In this document: positions 44,087-55,854 of the stretch, piece by piece | How the letters are laid out: every line of letters begins with the position of its first letter | Numbering within the stretch: position 1 is the first letter of the stretch | Assembly: GCA_021464415.1 (NCBI GenBank) | Contig: CM038468.1 | Location: 4,030,001-4,094,000 of the forward strand | DNA length: 64,000 bases | Source of the DNA: Lonicera japonica | Taxonomy: Eukaryota; Streptophyta; Magnoliopsida; Dipsacales; Caprifoliaceae | Direction of reading: 5' to 3' | Program-made: the position numbers and the translations under genes | Notes under the pieces: generated by a model | The model's database searches: none | Seen by the model: only the letters and a program-made list of their open reading frames with translations | What the model was told of the DNA's origin: nothing

Positions 44087-46030
44087 GATACGAATCCTCT
44101 CTTCACACAAACCCTAGCCTCCACCACCACCCTCCCACCATTAGACAGCCACTCCACCGCCATTCATCCTCTTACTTTTAACTCATGTTGCCACTAAACC
44201 CCTCAAATCTCTCAAATCTAATCATCACAAAATCAAACTAAACCCTTGCTACCTCAAGTTTAGAACCAAACCATGAAAAAGTAAAACCACCGCACTAAAG
44301 AAGACGATCTCTGGACTGCAAAAGTGAGCAATCCTACTATGATCTCTAAACTACCACCACTGAACTGATCGTCCTCTAGAGACGATTCCAACAATAAAAA
44401 AAACCTCCAAAGGATACTCCACGCGCCCTTACGAGCCGTCTGTGTAAAGCACGATTTGCCATGAAATCAACGCACCACCGCTAGCATCGTTACCGTTAAT
44501 TTTAACGGCGTTAGCCTTTTTTCGTTAAAGTTATCGAACGTTACCGTTGTAAGGTCTATTAATGTTGGCTTTATTCCATTAAACAAAAACACCGTTTGTC
44601 TTGTAAAGTTTTTGGGTCCAAAAGTTCAAAGTTCAATATGAAGACTACAAGAATGTCAAAGCTACCAAGATTTGGACTCAAAAGGTTTTTTGGTGGTAAG
44701 CTTGGTAAAAGTGGTAGAATCATTTAGGTGGTGACATGTTTTAAAACTGTTTCTCAAACTGATAACATCTTGCCTGCTTTTCGGACCGGTATAGTGAGTG
44801 TACTTGGACCGGTCCTGCGTTTAAATCTTCAAGGATTTGAATTCCGAATTTCGAACTGGTACAAGAGCTGTTGTTGGACCGGTCCGGCATCTCTGCTGTT
44901 CCTCAGTTTTTTACACTGCGGATCGGTCCAGCTTTCGATAACTTGGACTGGTTCGGCAAGGATTTTTCTGGGCAATAATTTTTATCGTAAAATTAATGGT
45001 ATTTTGGTATGTCTCATATTTCTATTAGGAGTTAGACTCTTTCTTCTCTATAAATTATCTCCGAGAGTCTCATATCAAAATACACCACCTAGAGGTTTTT
45101 GATTCTACACTTCATGCCAATCTAAGTGTTCTTCCTTAAAAAGGAACAAAGATCCCAAACCTTTTGTTGAAGCATGAGGCTGTCAAGAAGATCGGAGCGA
45201 GTCTGAGGCATGCGATACGCTGTGTTCCAAATTGAGAGATTCGAGGAGGAAGCTGCTGCATTAGAGGTTACTTCTAGAGTTGTTTTGAGCGATTCAAGGC
45301 TTGTACGTCTAGTCGGTTAGTGATTAATCGAGTATGTACCTCTGTGATTTATTAGTGGAATTGTTTGTTGAGGATTAGTCCTGCATTACAGGGATACCTC
45401 GTTATATCTTGTCTTGATTATCTGTGCTTGATTGTTGAATTCATTAATGCATGCTAGATAAGATTAAGCAGATTTTCTAAAATAAAATTGGTAGACTCTT
45501 AGGTTTATTTATGCTAGTTAATTAATATTGTTTTCCGCATCTACCAGAGAATAATACGTCTAGGTTAATTCACTCCGCACTCGTTCGTAGTTTTTCAACT
45601 GTTACCATTACCGTCAGTATTGCCATTACTGTTACCGTTAAATATAACAACTGTCAGCATATTCCATTAAAGTTAACGTCTGTCCGTCAGATCTATCAAT
45701 TTTAACCAGAAATCTTATGTTGATCGGTTTTGCTCATTTTTAATCAATTTTCTGATACCTTTGATCTGTTCTTGAGGTTTTCCACTGCTCCAGATGCAAC
45801 TACAGTCTCCGTTTATCTAGATTCAATCTCTAAGTAATAAAACCAGGTCTAGTGCACTATTTCTTACTTCAGTTCAGTTGTTTTTTAACCAGTTCTCGAC
45901 CAACTTGGATTGGTTCCTTATTTTGTTGAGCATTCTGCACACGATTACGGCTTCTATTTTCTTCAAATCCGCCTCTATCTTAATTACAAAGCCTCACAAT
46001 GGTCTACAAGCACATCTCACAGAATCAATC
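44087..46030 (+). other. Copia G 5' region with nested LTR-like segment (about 44560-45600)
   Basis: 44087-44560 is decayed leader or gag with GTTACCGTTAA/AACGGCGTTAG sequence. About 44560-45600 looks like an inserted LTR: it starts near TGTTGGCTTTATTCC, carries five GGACCGGTCC-type boxes (44783-44954), then TATAAAT at 45049-45055, then an untranslated-like stretch ending near CACTCCGCACTCG. I could not find a target duplication, so the borders are estimates. The 124-codon ORF at 44728-45102 covers the boxes and has no domain. 45600-46030 resumes ACTGTTACCATTACC-type sequence. Confidence 0.4.
44783..44954. promoter_or_regulatory. GGACCGGTCC box cluster upstream of a TATA box
   Basis: GGACCGGT (44783-44790), GGACCGGTCC (44806-44815 and 44876-44885, both perfect palindromes), GGATCGGTCC (44920-44929) and GGACTGGTTC (44945-44954). 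TATAAAT follows at 45049-45055. Confidence 0.55.
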
Positions 46031-46755
46031 TATATTAAAATATCCACAATGTTCAATATGTGGACAAATCGGGCATTCAAAGAAGCGGTGTTATGAAGTA
46101 ACTGGTTATCCGGACTAGTGGGATCATTCTCGGAGTCATCGTTTCAATTGCGATAATGATAAAAAGAATTCGGGATTGCTAACAACTACTAGGACACCTG
46201 GTAAGGCGTTAAATTCTGCAACTGTTTTGAATAATACATGGATAATTAATTCTAGTGCTACAGATCATATGACATTCGATTCTAGACAAGTCACACCTCT
46301 TACCCCCTCATCCAAAAAGTTTATTTCCATCGCTAATGGTGATCTAGTCCCTGTTATTGGGGAATGGTCCGTTCATTTATCAAATTCTCTAAATTTAAAT
46401 TTTGTACTCGTAGTCCCATCACTAAAAAATAATTTATAGTTTGTGGCTCAGATTACTAATGTTTTAAATTGTATCATTATCTTCTGGTATTAAAGAGTAC
46501 TATTTGAATTTGGTATTAAAGAGTACGAATCAGGTACATCAGGCCTTGCAAACTGACATGACGGTTGAAAAAAAGGCTGAAGATGAAATTTGGCTGTGGC
46601 ATCACCGATTAGGTCATGCATCCTTAAAAGGTTATTTCCTAAAACTTTTAGGAATGTTGAGCTATCTATTTTTCGTTGCGAAACTTGTGAACTTACAAAG
46701 AGCCATTATACTTCATTCCCACCATCGTTTAATTAATGTTCAGTTCTGTTCATGA
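46031..46755 (+). pseudogene. Copia G zinc knuckle, protease and pre-integrase domain
   Basis: A gag knuckle CSICGQIGHSKKRCYEVTGY starts at 46050 (CCHC complete). The protease region follows with NNTWIINSSATDHMTFDSRQ; the catalytic Asp of DSGA has become Asn (NSSA). The pre-integrase block IWLWHHRLGHASLKGY is at about 46590. Frame breaks occur between 46112 and 46176 and at 46440-46504. Confidence 0.78.
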
Positions 46756-47400
46756 TAGCCACTCTGATGTATGGGGCCGTCTCCTACTCCGTCTTTAAAT
46801 GGTGCTCGTTGGTTTGTCACTTTCATTGATGATTTCATAAGCATGACATGGGTATGTCCTATGAAGTCTAAAAGTTCTATAAGTTCCTTATTTCAAAGAT
46901 TTCATAAACAGGTTAGTACAGAGTACAATGTCACTATTCAGGTACTTCAAAGTATTAATGGAGGTGAATAATGAGTACAAAATTGCAGGAGTATTTCAAG
47001 TATCATGGAATTGTTCATCAAACAACATGCTTGTATACACCTCAGCAACATGGTGTTGCAGAAAGAAAGAACATACATATAGAAGTAGTACATGCGTTAC
47101 TAATTGGGGCCAATGCTCCAACATCTTATTGGGGCGAAGCACTTGCCTCTGCCATCTATCTGATTAACAATGTTCCATCAAAAGTTCTTGATTTTCAAAC
47201 GCCATTTGACATCTTTCACAAAGCTTTATTGGTTTATCCAGTACCGAATTTGCCTCATCGTGTATTTGGATGCAATGCATTTGTTCACTTGCCGAAAGAA
47301 CAACGAAACAAATTAGAATCTCGAGCTCTTAAATGCGTTTTTGTGGGTTATTCATTATCTCAGAAAGGGTAGAGGTGTTACCAAAAATTATACGTGAGAA
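46756..47400 (+). pseudogene. Copia G integrase
   Basis: WGPSPTPSLNGARWFVTFID begins the catalytic core. The region of the second Asp reads LQSINGGE (Asp to Ile or frame damage) followed by TGA at 46969. The third acidic residue is present in TPQQHGVAERKN. VFGCNAFVHLPKEQRNKLES is conserved in the C-terminal part, and a stop follows SLSQKG. Two of three catalytic residues are visible at most. Confidence 0.8.
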
Positions 47401-49264
47401 TGGATGTTATCTTTCATGAAGAAGATATGTATTTTCATCAGGATGAAATTTAGAGGGGGAATCATAGTGAAGTTCAAGCTTTTGATTTTGTTGGTAAGGA
47501 TGAGGATAAGATAATTCGACTCAAGGTATCCCCACAGTCGATGTCACAACTACCGAATCCACTAAGTTCACCGCCGAATTCACCACCAAAATTAGGCTCA
47601 CCGAGTTTACTGCCGAGTTCACCACAGTTCTCAAGCTTGCCATCGCCTGGTACAAATAACCAATTGTCTCCCTCAGACACATATGAATCTGAATATCAAG
47701 TTTCTTCTCCAGATCCTCAGGTATATTCTCCTGAACCTCCAAAAAAACAACTCTGTAATTGAATCAATAGAGGCGTGCCTAAATCAACATATGAACCTAA
47801 TCTTGCTAGTAAGACCAAATATCCCATGAGAAACTACGTGTCTTAGGATAGGTTGTCTGAATCGAATAAGTCATTTGTAAATCAGTTATCCTATGTATCT
47901 ATTCCTAACAATGTGTAGAAAGTCTTAGGTGATCCAAAATGGAAAGCAGTAATAGACGAAGATATGAAATCCCTAAAGAAGAATGGGACTTGGGATATAC
48001 TTGAATTGTTAGTAGGAAAAAAGCGTGTTGCTTGCAAATGAATTACACAGTGAAATATAAGGAGATGGAATCATCGAAAGATTCAAAGCAAGACTTGTAG
48101 TGAAAGGCTACACCCAAACACATGAGATCAATTATTTGGAAATATTTGCACTAGTGGCAAAAATTAACATTGTTCGTGTATTACTTTCTTTAGTGGCAAA
48201 TATGAATTAGCCATTGCAAAAATTCAAAGTGAAGAATGCATTCCTACATGGGGATTTAGAAGAGGAGGTGTACATAGAGTTCCCACCAGGTTACAATGTT
48301 CTTGCAAAGCACATAAACAAAGTATGCAAATTGAGAAAGTCTTTGTATGGTTTAAAACAGTCTCCGAGAGGGTTCGGGCGATTCGCCAGATCAATGAGGA
48401 AGTTCGGTTACAAACAGAGCAATTCTAATAATACAGTATTCTTGAATAGGTGCAATAGAAAAATCACAGCACTTATTGTTTATGTTGATGACATGGTTGT
48501 CACCGGTGATGATTCACATAAACAGGAAGCATTGAAGAAATATCTATCTCGAGAGTTCGAGATGAAAGATCTTGGCAAGTTAAAGTATTCTTTAGGAATT
48601 AAAGTGTCTCGATATTCAAAGGGCATATTTCTTTCTCAGAGAAAGTATGCATTGGATCTACTAAGCGAAACTGGAATGTCTGCTTGTCAGCCATCAAACA
48701 CTCCCATGGATGAAGGATTGAAATTGAAAATTGAAGCTGACCAAGTGCTTGTTGATAAAAGGCGTTATCAGAGAATAGTAGGAAGGCTAATATACTTAGC
48801 ACATACTAGGCCCGATATTTCTTATGCATTGAGTACATTTAGTCAATTCATGCATAATCCTAGAGAGAAGCATATGTAGGCTGTGATAAATATTCTTAGT
48901 TATCCAAAGGCAGTGCCTGGAAAATGGATTTTGTTTATAAAGAACGGTGATTTCTTGAAAGTTGAAGGGTATGCTGATGCTAATTGGGCCTGAAATATAG
49001 GTGATAGACGATCTACATCAGGATATTTCACATTCGTTGGTGGAAATCTCGTCACCTGACGAAGCAAAAAATAAAATGTCGTTTCTCGTTCGAGCGTCGA
49101 AGCAGAATATCGAGAAATGGCAGTGGGAGTCCAAGAATTATTGTGGCTGGAGTTACTATTAACTGATATAGGTTATTCGCAGAGAGAACCTATGGTGTTA
49201 TACTGTGATAACAAGGTAGCATGCAATATTGCTCAAAATCTAGTTCAACATGATAGAACAACGC
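47401..49264 (+). pseudogene. Copia G linker, reverse transcriptase and truncated RNase H
   Basis: The linker is rich in Pro/Ser (SSPPNSPPKLGSPSLLPSSP). RT has KNAFLHGDLEEEVYIEFPPG, RKSLYGLKQSPRGFGRFARS and the catalytic YVDD in LIVYVDDMVVTGD, open from 48214 to 48879. RNase H continues after a TAG with VEGYADANWA, DRRSTSGYFTFVGGN, SSVEAEYREMA and LYCDNKVACNIA. It is cut in the conserved VQHDRT motif at 49264 by gypsy element H. Confidence 0.85.
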
Positions 49265-50749
49265 TGTAGACACCCCGATCCGTGACCCCCGCAAGAACCC
49301 TAACGACCTTCGAGAACTACTGTTTTTGGAGTCCGGGACCCACCCGAGCACCCGAAACTACCCCGAAAGGTTTTGTTGGCCAACAAACCTATTTTTAAGA
49401 GGGATTGTCGCACGACATATCAGTATGTCGCGTAACAATCACTCCTTTGTCCCACGACAAACCCCTCTGACCCCAACCATCCACTCTCTGACAAATCAAT
49501 CTGTCAGAAACATCACTTCAGCCGTTTGTCGCGCGACATTGGACACATTGTCACGCGACATATGCCCCTTTTGGAGAAGTGTCGCGCGACAATCTTTCCC
49601 GAGCACTATAAATAGGTCAACACCCCCAAGGGTTCAGGAGAGCAACTGGGGAAGGAAGAATTATTGGCTTATATCTGATTTTCTAGTCTTTCATCAAGCA
49701 TTCTCGATTCTCGTCTTATTTCTGAAGAATTCTCGGAAATATCTGAAGAAGAAAAGATTATTATTGCCGGAGATCTCTCTCTGCCGTATTATATTTTCTT
49801 TCTTATTATTCTCGTCGGGAAGGTAAAGAAAGTCTGTTCTAGTATTTAACATTAGATATCTGTGTACTTGTTTTATTTCTGTTGTTTTGTCCACGTTTTA
49901 TTTGAATAAACTTATTGCCGAGTTACAAATAGTCTACTGTTTCAAAACAAAAGACCCTGATAAAATCATTTGCAAAACCAGAAGATTAAGTACATTATCA
50001 TCCGGTTAAAATCCCGTTTTCAAAACCTGGATCGGTAAAACTTACTTAGGAATTAAAAACCCGGTATATCCTATCTGTTTCATAGATTGTGATACGCTTG
50101 GTAGAACTCCCCTCAAGGGTTCTAATTCCATATTAAATTAGTCCCGATACAAGATCCGAACTTTTCCGAAGAAGTTACAACCCGAGAAAAATTGTCGTTA
50201 TCTGAGAAATAACACGGTAAAACTCCCTCTAAAGTAAAACAACTCTTGTCACTTATATTTACATATCTTTTCAAAAAACTAAACATTTGGATCTCGGAAC
50301 ACATAGGTTTTCATCCCTTTCCCCATTTTTCCCAGAAATTAGGGTTTTCACTTAGAAAGTAGTAGACTGTCGGTAAAAGCATCCAAGTTTTTCAACATAG
50401 AATAAACATATAAAAGACCACTAGAGACCGAAAGGGCGGCATGCGTGCTTAACACCTTCCCAAACCGTAATATAGTTTTCGAACCCTATAGAATCCTGGT
50501 TTCGTAGACAAACGTGTAAAGAAAGGCTTAATTGTAACCTTTCTACACAACCTCTTTTGTCCGTTTTTTCGTAAAACGTACTGGCGACTCTGAACGAACC
50601 CTCTTGCATCTAGAAATAGAACATAAGAACACTTGATGTGAACCATCAACCAAGATACTCCAGCAAAAGGAACGACGGAATCCGTTTTGACGTTTCAGAC
50701 GCCCAACAACGGGGACGAGACCCGGGGGTCGCATTTGCGGATTCTCACA
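49265..50749 (+). repeat. Element H 5' LTR
   Basis: A 1485-bp LTR starting TGTAGACACCCCGATCCGTG and ending GATTCTCACA, 1 bp before the PBS. U3 holds six TGTCGCGCGACA-type boxes (49406-49591) and TATAAATA at 49607-49614. U5 holds the GACCGAAAGGGCG...ACACCTTCCC block (50426-50461) shared with the solo LTR at 52209. The 166-codon ORF at 49326-49826 crosses these signals and is not a gene. Confidence 0.85.
49406..49614 (+). promoter_or_regulatory. LTR H promoter: six TGTCGCGCGACA-type palindromes and TATA box
   Basis: Boxes: TGTCGCACGACA 49406-49417, TGTCGCGTAACA 49426-49437, TGTCCCACGACA 49448-49459, TGTCGCGCGACA 49527-49538 and 49580-49591 (perfect), TGTCACGCGACA 49549-49560. The TATA box CTATAAATA is at 49606-49614, 15 bp after the last box. 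The box and adjoining AATC..TCCCGA(G/A)CA recur at 60984-61014 upstream of the antisense gene. Confidence 0.7.
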
Positions 50750-50750
50750 G

Positions 50751-50768
50751 TGGCGATTCCGCTGGGGA
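50751..50768 (+). other. Element H primer-binding site (tRNA-Arg type)
   Basis: TGGCGATTCCGCTGGGGA follows the LTR by 1 bp. It closely matches the TGGCGACTCCGCTGGGGA-type site used by Ogre-like elements (tRNA-Arg). Confidence 0.8.
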
Positions 50769-51501
50769 CATGTAGAAAACTAGACTCTTATATGTGGACT
50801 TTTGTTTATCTGTTGAATACTTGCTTTTACTGCTTTCCCTACTTATGTTAATTGATTGAGAATAAACCTTTTTCTAAAATTGGGAGTTTTTCAAAAATAC
50901 GCAATAAAGATAATGATATTTGTGAAATCAACCTTTCGAACTTTGCACACACTATCACAAATCATGCATTGGTTCTACGAGTATGAATTTATTCCAAACC
51001 CTCGGAATTATTATAAATGAGTAGGGAGTTGGCTTGCTTGGGCCAACATAAACCGAAAGCATTTACTTCCACTCTCCTTGGCCAAGTACGCCCCCGAGGT
51101 ATATCGAGTGACGAGAACACTCACGTACCCGGGAAGTATATCAAAAGGCCCTTGCACGTACCCGCCCCTGGGGTATATCGCAAGGTCTTGCTAAATAGGA
51201 GGGAGCCTGAAGCCTTAACCGTTTGTACACCTGCGATGCATATAAGATCGAGTCGACTAAAACACTTGTCAAACAGCCATAGGGGATGTACCACCTTACG
51301 GCTTACTTTACAACACCTTTTTTAAAATCGAGTCTTTTCTCGGCAATTTTTAGTGGTTCTTTTGGCAAAAATTGAGTCGCATCGTAGTCTTCCTTCATCT
51401 TCGCCACGTGGTTTCGTCTACAGCCGTAAAACAACGACAGTTTGGAAGGTTGGGCCGGTAGAGATCATACCGGAAGACTAGTAAGACCAAGCACACCCGA
51501 A
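50769..51501 (+). other. Element H 5' untranslated leader
   Basis: About 730 bp between the PBS and the gag ATG. It contains a repeated GTACCCG(C/G)...GGGGTATATCG-type stretch (51090-51180). No domain-bearing ORF. Confidence 0.6.
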
Positions 51502-52208
51502 ATGGCTGATGGACGCGAGAATCAAGAGACAGATCAGAGCCTAGCCGAGGCATCTTCAGTTCAGCCAACTTTAGCCGAGATGCACCGTTTGTTGATGACC
51601 GTCAGCATGAATCTAGCAAGCCTCACAAACAAGCAACAGAATACCCGAGTCCGAGTAGAAGAGTTGTCAGCCGAACGGGCCGCACCACCGGAGTTTGAAC
51701 GACTACCACCGAATCGAGATCAAGGGCAGTCATCGCAAGTACTTCCCCCAGTCCAAGGAACTAATCCACCACAAACAGGCCCTGTCATGGCCGGTCCCGT
51801 TCAGACCGATCCCAACAATCAAAATCAATGGGCCCCGGATTCAGGCCCCACTTACCAATAACAAGAGCCGCCCATCATCTGGCCACAACCTCAGCAAGGC
51901 CTTGATCCCCAATACCAGCCATGGCCACAAGTCCCCGCAAGACCTATTCCACCACCGGCCCCAGTAGCCCCTCCTAATGAGTACCCAGACATTAACCGAC
52001 TTTGGGCAGTGTATGCAGAATCGGTTATAGCTCGGGAACAGCCTGATGAGGTATCAAGAAAGAGTGAAGAAATGAAGAAATTGAAAGAGCAGATGAAGGT
52101 TCTGCAAAGAGATATTTCTCTGATAAAAGGGGTAGACGAGATCATAGATATGAATGCCATCTCCCTCTACCGAGAAGCAAGACTACCCCAGGGATTCAAG
52201 CTCCCTTC

Positions 52209-53244
52209 TGTGAACACCCCAATCCACGACTCTCGTGTGAACCTAACAAGCATTCCGCATTAAGTCTTGAGTCATCATGCATACAAGAGGCCATTAGGAA
52301 AAATCCTGATTTTTGAGCGCGTTAGGAATATACCACAACCTTTGTTGCCACTTCGCTTACTAGGACGGGGATCGACCTAGTACGGTTGGTACTTTCCCTA
52401 GCCGCATGGTTGGCACCTAGCCGCACGCCCTTGCGGTTGGCCTCTTTTGGAGCATTTTTGGCGAGATTTTTGCTATAAATAGGACATTTGGGCTCTCATT
52501 TTGAGGGATCAACACTCAATAGTGTTTTTTAGCAAGTAGAAACTCTGTCAAAATCATTAGAGAGAAAATCTAGAGAGAGAAAGGAGCAATCAAGGCAAGG
52601 TTCTTATTTATTCTTCAAGCGCATCAGGTATATTTTCTACAACCCTCCTTAATTTCAGTACTACATTTATTTTCATTTTTAATACAGAAAATTAGATAAC
52701 TTGCAAAGAAGTTCATTGCTTTCAAAACAAATCCTTTCTAAGTTTTACAAGAAATCTAAAACCTGTTTTGACACGTTTTCAAAACAAACAAAAATACAAA
52801 AACAGTTTCCAAAAGAAAGGAACTACGAGACTCTGATTTCATTCTACGAATGAATACGTAGGCGCTCGCAAAGCTCGAGTCTGATTTCAAAATATTGTTT
52901 TAAACTAAATTTATCTGAAAAGGATTATTCTAAAAACCATTCGAACTACTTGCAAGATATCTAAAATAGGAATTAGATACATGATCCATTAAGAGACCGA
53001 AAGGGCGAATTGGGTGCCAAATACCTTCCCAATTCGTAACGTAGTTCCCGAACCCTAGCAAAGTATATTTTAAAACTCTGGTTTCAAACGTATGAAGGAT
53101 AATTCACTTTCGAATTGTCCTTCGTGCGATATTTTGTTTGTTTTCTTGCAAAACAAACTGGCGACTCTATAAAATACGTTTTCAAATAAAAACCGAGAAC
53201 GAGGACTCTTTTCTTCTCTCGGGTCACGGGTCCGGATTCTCACA
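52209..53244 (+). mobile_element. Solo LTR of another Tat-like family inside element H gag
   Basis: A 1036-bp segment, TGTGAACACCCCAATCCACG ... CCGGATTCTCACA, flanked by the perfect duplication CCTTC (52204-52208 and 53245-53249). Removing it and one CCTTC restores the reading frame GFKLPSITKFIG. It shares with LTR H the U5 block GAGACCGAAAGGGCG...CCTTCCC and the ACTGGCGACTCT sequence, so it is a related but different family. Upstream of its TATA (TGCTATAAATAGG, about 52472) lie repeated CCTAGCCGCA / GCGGTTGGC motifs. Confidence 0.92.
53006..53036 (+). other. U5 hairpin in the solo LTR
   Basis: CGAATTGGG (53006-53014) and CCCAATTCG (53028-53036) form a perfect 9-bp stem with a 13-nt loop ending CCTT. 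The flanks and loop match LTR H around 50426-50470 (GACCGAAAGGGCG, AACACCTTCCC), where the stem itself is degraded. Confidence 0.6.
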
Positions 53245-54423
53245 CCTTCCATCACCAAATTTATAGGGATCACACCCCCCAAAACTCATCTCTAATCCTA
53301 CATTAGATCTATGCAAGTGTCCGGTTGTGGAGAGCCGGAGTTGGCTCAAGCCTTTCACATGACTCTCAGGGGGGCCGCCCTGAGATGGTTTTTTTTATTT
53401 GGAGAGACACTACACAAAAACTTGGAGAGATATCGTCAAGGAGTTCATGATCAAATACCGGTCCAACGAGGATTTGGAAATTACCCGTAAACACCTGGAA
53501 ATGGCCAAGCAAGGCGAGAAAGAAAGCTTCAGCGATTTCGTCACACGCTGGAGAGAGATGGCCTCCCAAATGTCCAAACGACCCGATGAAGAAGAACAGT
53601 TGGAGATCATACAGAAAAATTTCACTCCAGCTGTACTGAGTTGCATGGGAAAACATGTTTTTCCACACTTTAGAGCCCTGTTGAGTACGGGGTCGCAAGT
53701 AGAGGAAGAACTGGCCAAGAAGGCAGAAAGCGATACCAAGAAAGCCTCATACACCGGGAGAAAGACGGCCACTCCAGCCGTAAATCAACTAAGCTCATAC
53801 CCATATCAACAAAACCCATTTCAACAGTCACAACAAGCCCCTCCGATGAGTTGGCCTGTACAAGGAGAATCTTCGAGCACCGAGGCCAAGAAAAGGAGAA
53901 ACTTCTGCACCCTTTCCACTACCCCGGTCAAAAGCCTGGAACTACTTCGAAAGGCCGGATTGATCACTCCACTCAACCCGCGCCCCCCACCAAACCCTAT
54001 TCCCAGCACCTGAGAATGAATGAGAATTGTGCATACCATCAAGCAGCAGACCATGACACAGAACGCTGCTTGGCTCTTCGCCATCGTATCCAGGACCTCA
54101 TTGAAGCCGGAACCATCCCCGCACCTGGTGGGCCCAATGTTACCAACAACCCCCTTCCCAACCACGCTCCACCTGCAGGGATTAACGCCTTGACCACTGA
54201 TGAAGAAGGCTTTGATCCCGTAAGACTCATTCGAGATGACTCAGCCTACAAAGCACCCGTTGTACTGCCAGCAAAGACTCAAGTTACCCCGGGCCTCAAT
54301 CCGATAATTGACCAATGGATGGCTAAGATGAACTTCCTACCCGGGCAGGGTTTAGGAAAAGCAAATCAGGGGATCTCACAGCCACTTGCAATCAAAACCA
54401 ATCCCGGAAAATCTGGGATATGA

Positions 54424-55262
54424 TGGACCTAGGATAAAAAGAAACAGCCATGGAAGCCCCGAGGCCCCCCCTAGGGAGACAATCTGTATGACAGAAACTT
54501 CCCCCGAGACTTTCAGTTGGTCGGCAGAGCCAGAGTCATCAGAAATCTCAGAGGGAACAAACCCAGCATCCCTTTGGATACAACAAATTACTCGTTCAGG
54601 GAGGGTATACCAGCCACCACTAATGGATGCCGAGAAATTGCCACCTCCTAAAGAAATAGGAGAAGATCGAGTGCTGGAACAATTGAAGAAAACTCAGGCA
54701 CACATCACCATTTGGGGCCTCTTGGTTGCCTCCAAACCTCACAGGACCGCCTTCATCAAACTCCTAGATGAGGCCGTCATATCATCAGATTTCACACCAG
54801 AACAACTACCAAACATGATCGGGTCCCTTACAGTCCAAAGAAGTCTGTCATTCTCAGATGAAGACTTATCTCCATTAGGGAAGAAACACAGTCTGGCCCT
54901 CCATATTACTGTCCGGACCCGAGGGAAAATCCTGGCGCAGGTCCTCATTGACAATGGGTCAACCATAAACGTTTGTCCCCTGAAGACCGCCAAATGTCTG
55001 GGCATCTTAGACTCAGAACTTTCTCCGTCGACTGTGACCGTTAGAGCCTATGATAACACCAGAAGGGCCGTTCTGGGTTCCCTAAAGCTAGATCTCATGG
55101 TTGGTCCCAGAAACTTTCCAGCCGACTTCCAAATCATAGACATTCCCTCCAGCTTCAACCTCCTGTTGGGAAGAGCATGGCTACATGACATAGGAGCACT
55201 CCTCTCCTCTTTGCACCAGAACATCAAGATACCATTCGAAGGGAATATAATCACCATCCAAT
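54424..55262 (+). pseudogene. Element H protease region
   Basis: An open frame of 292 codons (54386-55264), frameshifted relative to gag near 54420. The aspartic protease is VLIDNGSTINVCPLKTA (DNGS in place of DSG/DTG, the usual Tat variant), with the flap-side LLLGRAWLHDIGALLSSLHQ. It ends at TGA 55262-55264, after which pol continues in a slightly shifted frame. Confidence 0.85.
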
Positions 55263-55264
55263 GA

Positions 55265-55854
55265 GATCCTGAGAGGACCTTGGCCGATCTAGAATTACCT
55301 GTTTTGGGCATCGGGAGCCAGAGCATACAGCTGGGAGGCTTTTCTTACGAGCCTCAAGTACAAGCTCTCACCACCCAGAGAATCAAGTATCTACCCCCTG
55401 ATAATATCTCCGGTCTCAGCACCAAGATCACAAATATGCTGAGAATGATGAAATATTTACCTGGGGCCAGTCTGGGAATGGGACAGCCAGGATTACTTCA
55501 GGCCTTAGAACCAGTAACGAGGCATGAAAGAGAAGGTTTGGGGTACCAACACACCGAAGAGGACAGCCAAGAGAAAATGGGTCGAGGGCATCAATATCCA
55601 AGTTTTAGCTCTTTGAATGGGTTTTTCGTCAAGGAAGGAGAGGACTTCCCCTTTTGCGGCTTTCAGGAGCCTTGTAGAAACAGCGGTGGAGATAACCTTC
55701 CAGGATGAAAAATCTTCTATGAAGAAGACCTTTTCCTCAAAGAAAACACTATACATAGCTTCTCCACCAAGTTAACAATCGGTCCAAGAGAAGGAAATGA
55801 AGACAAGGAATTGAAGACGAAGAGGAAGAACTGATCGGAGATCTCTTTGACATC
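55265..55854 (+). pseudogene. Element H protease-RT spacer
   Basis: The frame at 55280-55708 includes ADLELPVLGIGSQ, MLRMMKYLPGASLGMGQPGL and LGYQHTEED, a Gly-patterned (G-patch-like) spacer typical of Tat/Ogre pol. It ends with frameshifts at about 55700-55850 before the RT frame opens. Confidence 0.7.

Larger units (their letters stand above)
51502..54423 (+). pseudogene. Element H gag (interrupted by solo LTR 52209-53244)
   Basis: ATG at 51502 (MADGRENQETDQSLAEASSV), then a Pro/Gln-rich region and a coiled coil (SRKSEEMKKLKEQMKVLQRD). TAA at 51859 breaks the frame. After the solo LTR, reading resumes with the capsid region: SMQVSGCGEPELAQAFHMTL, then RDIVKEFMIKYRSNEDLEIT and GEKESFSDFVTRWREMASQM. 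A TAA lies near 53296, and a 1-bp change in a T8 run at about 53387-53394 shifts the frame. The knuckle-like CAYHQAADHDTERCLALRHR (about 54034) and a G-patch-like LPGQGLGKANQG (about 54340) end the region. Gag would form the particle core. Confidence 0.85.

Noticed and set aside
44728..45102. 124-codon ORF over the GGACCGGTCC boxes
   Set aside because: No recognisable domain, and it spans promoter-like boxes and a TATA box; better explained as chance ORF in an LTR-like segment.
49406..49591. Regularly spaced palindromes as a CRISPR array
   Set aside because: Plant nuclear LTR, short degenerate 12-bp units, irregular spacing, no cas genes.
49326..49826. 166-codon plus-strand ORF in LTR H
   Set aside because: It overlaps the palindrome array, TATA box and expected transcript start of the LTR; no domain; composition follows the repeats.
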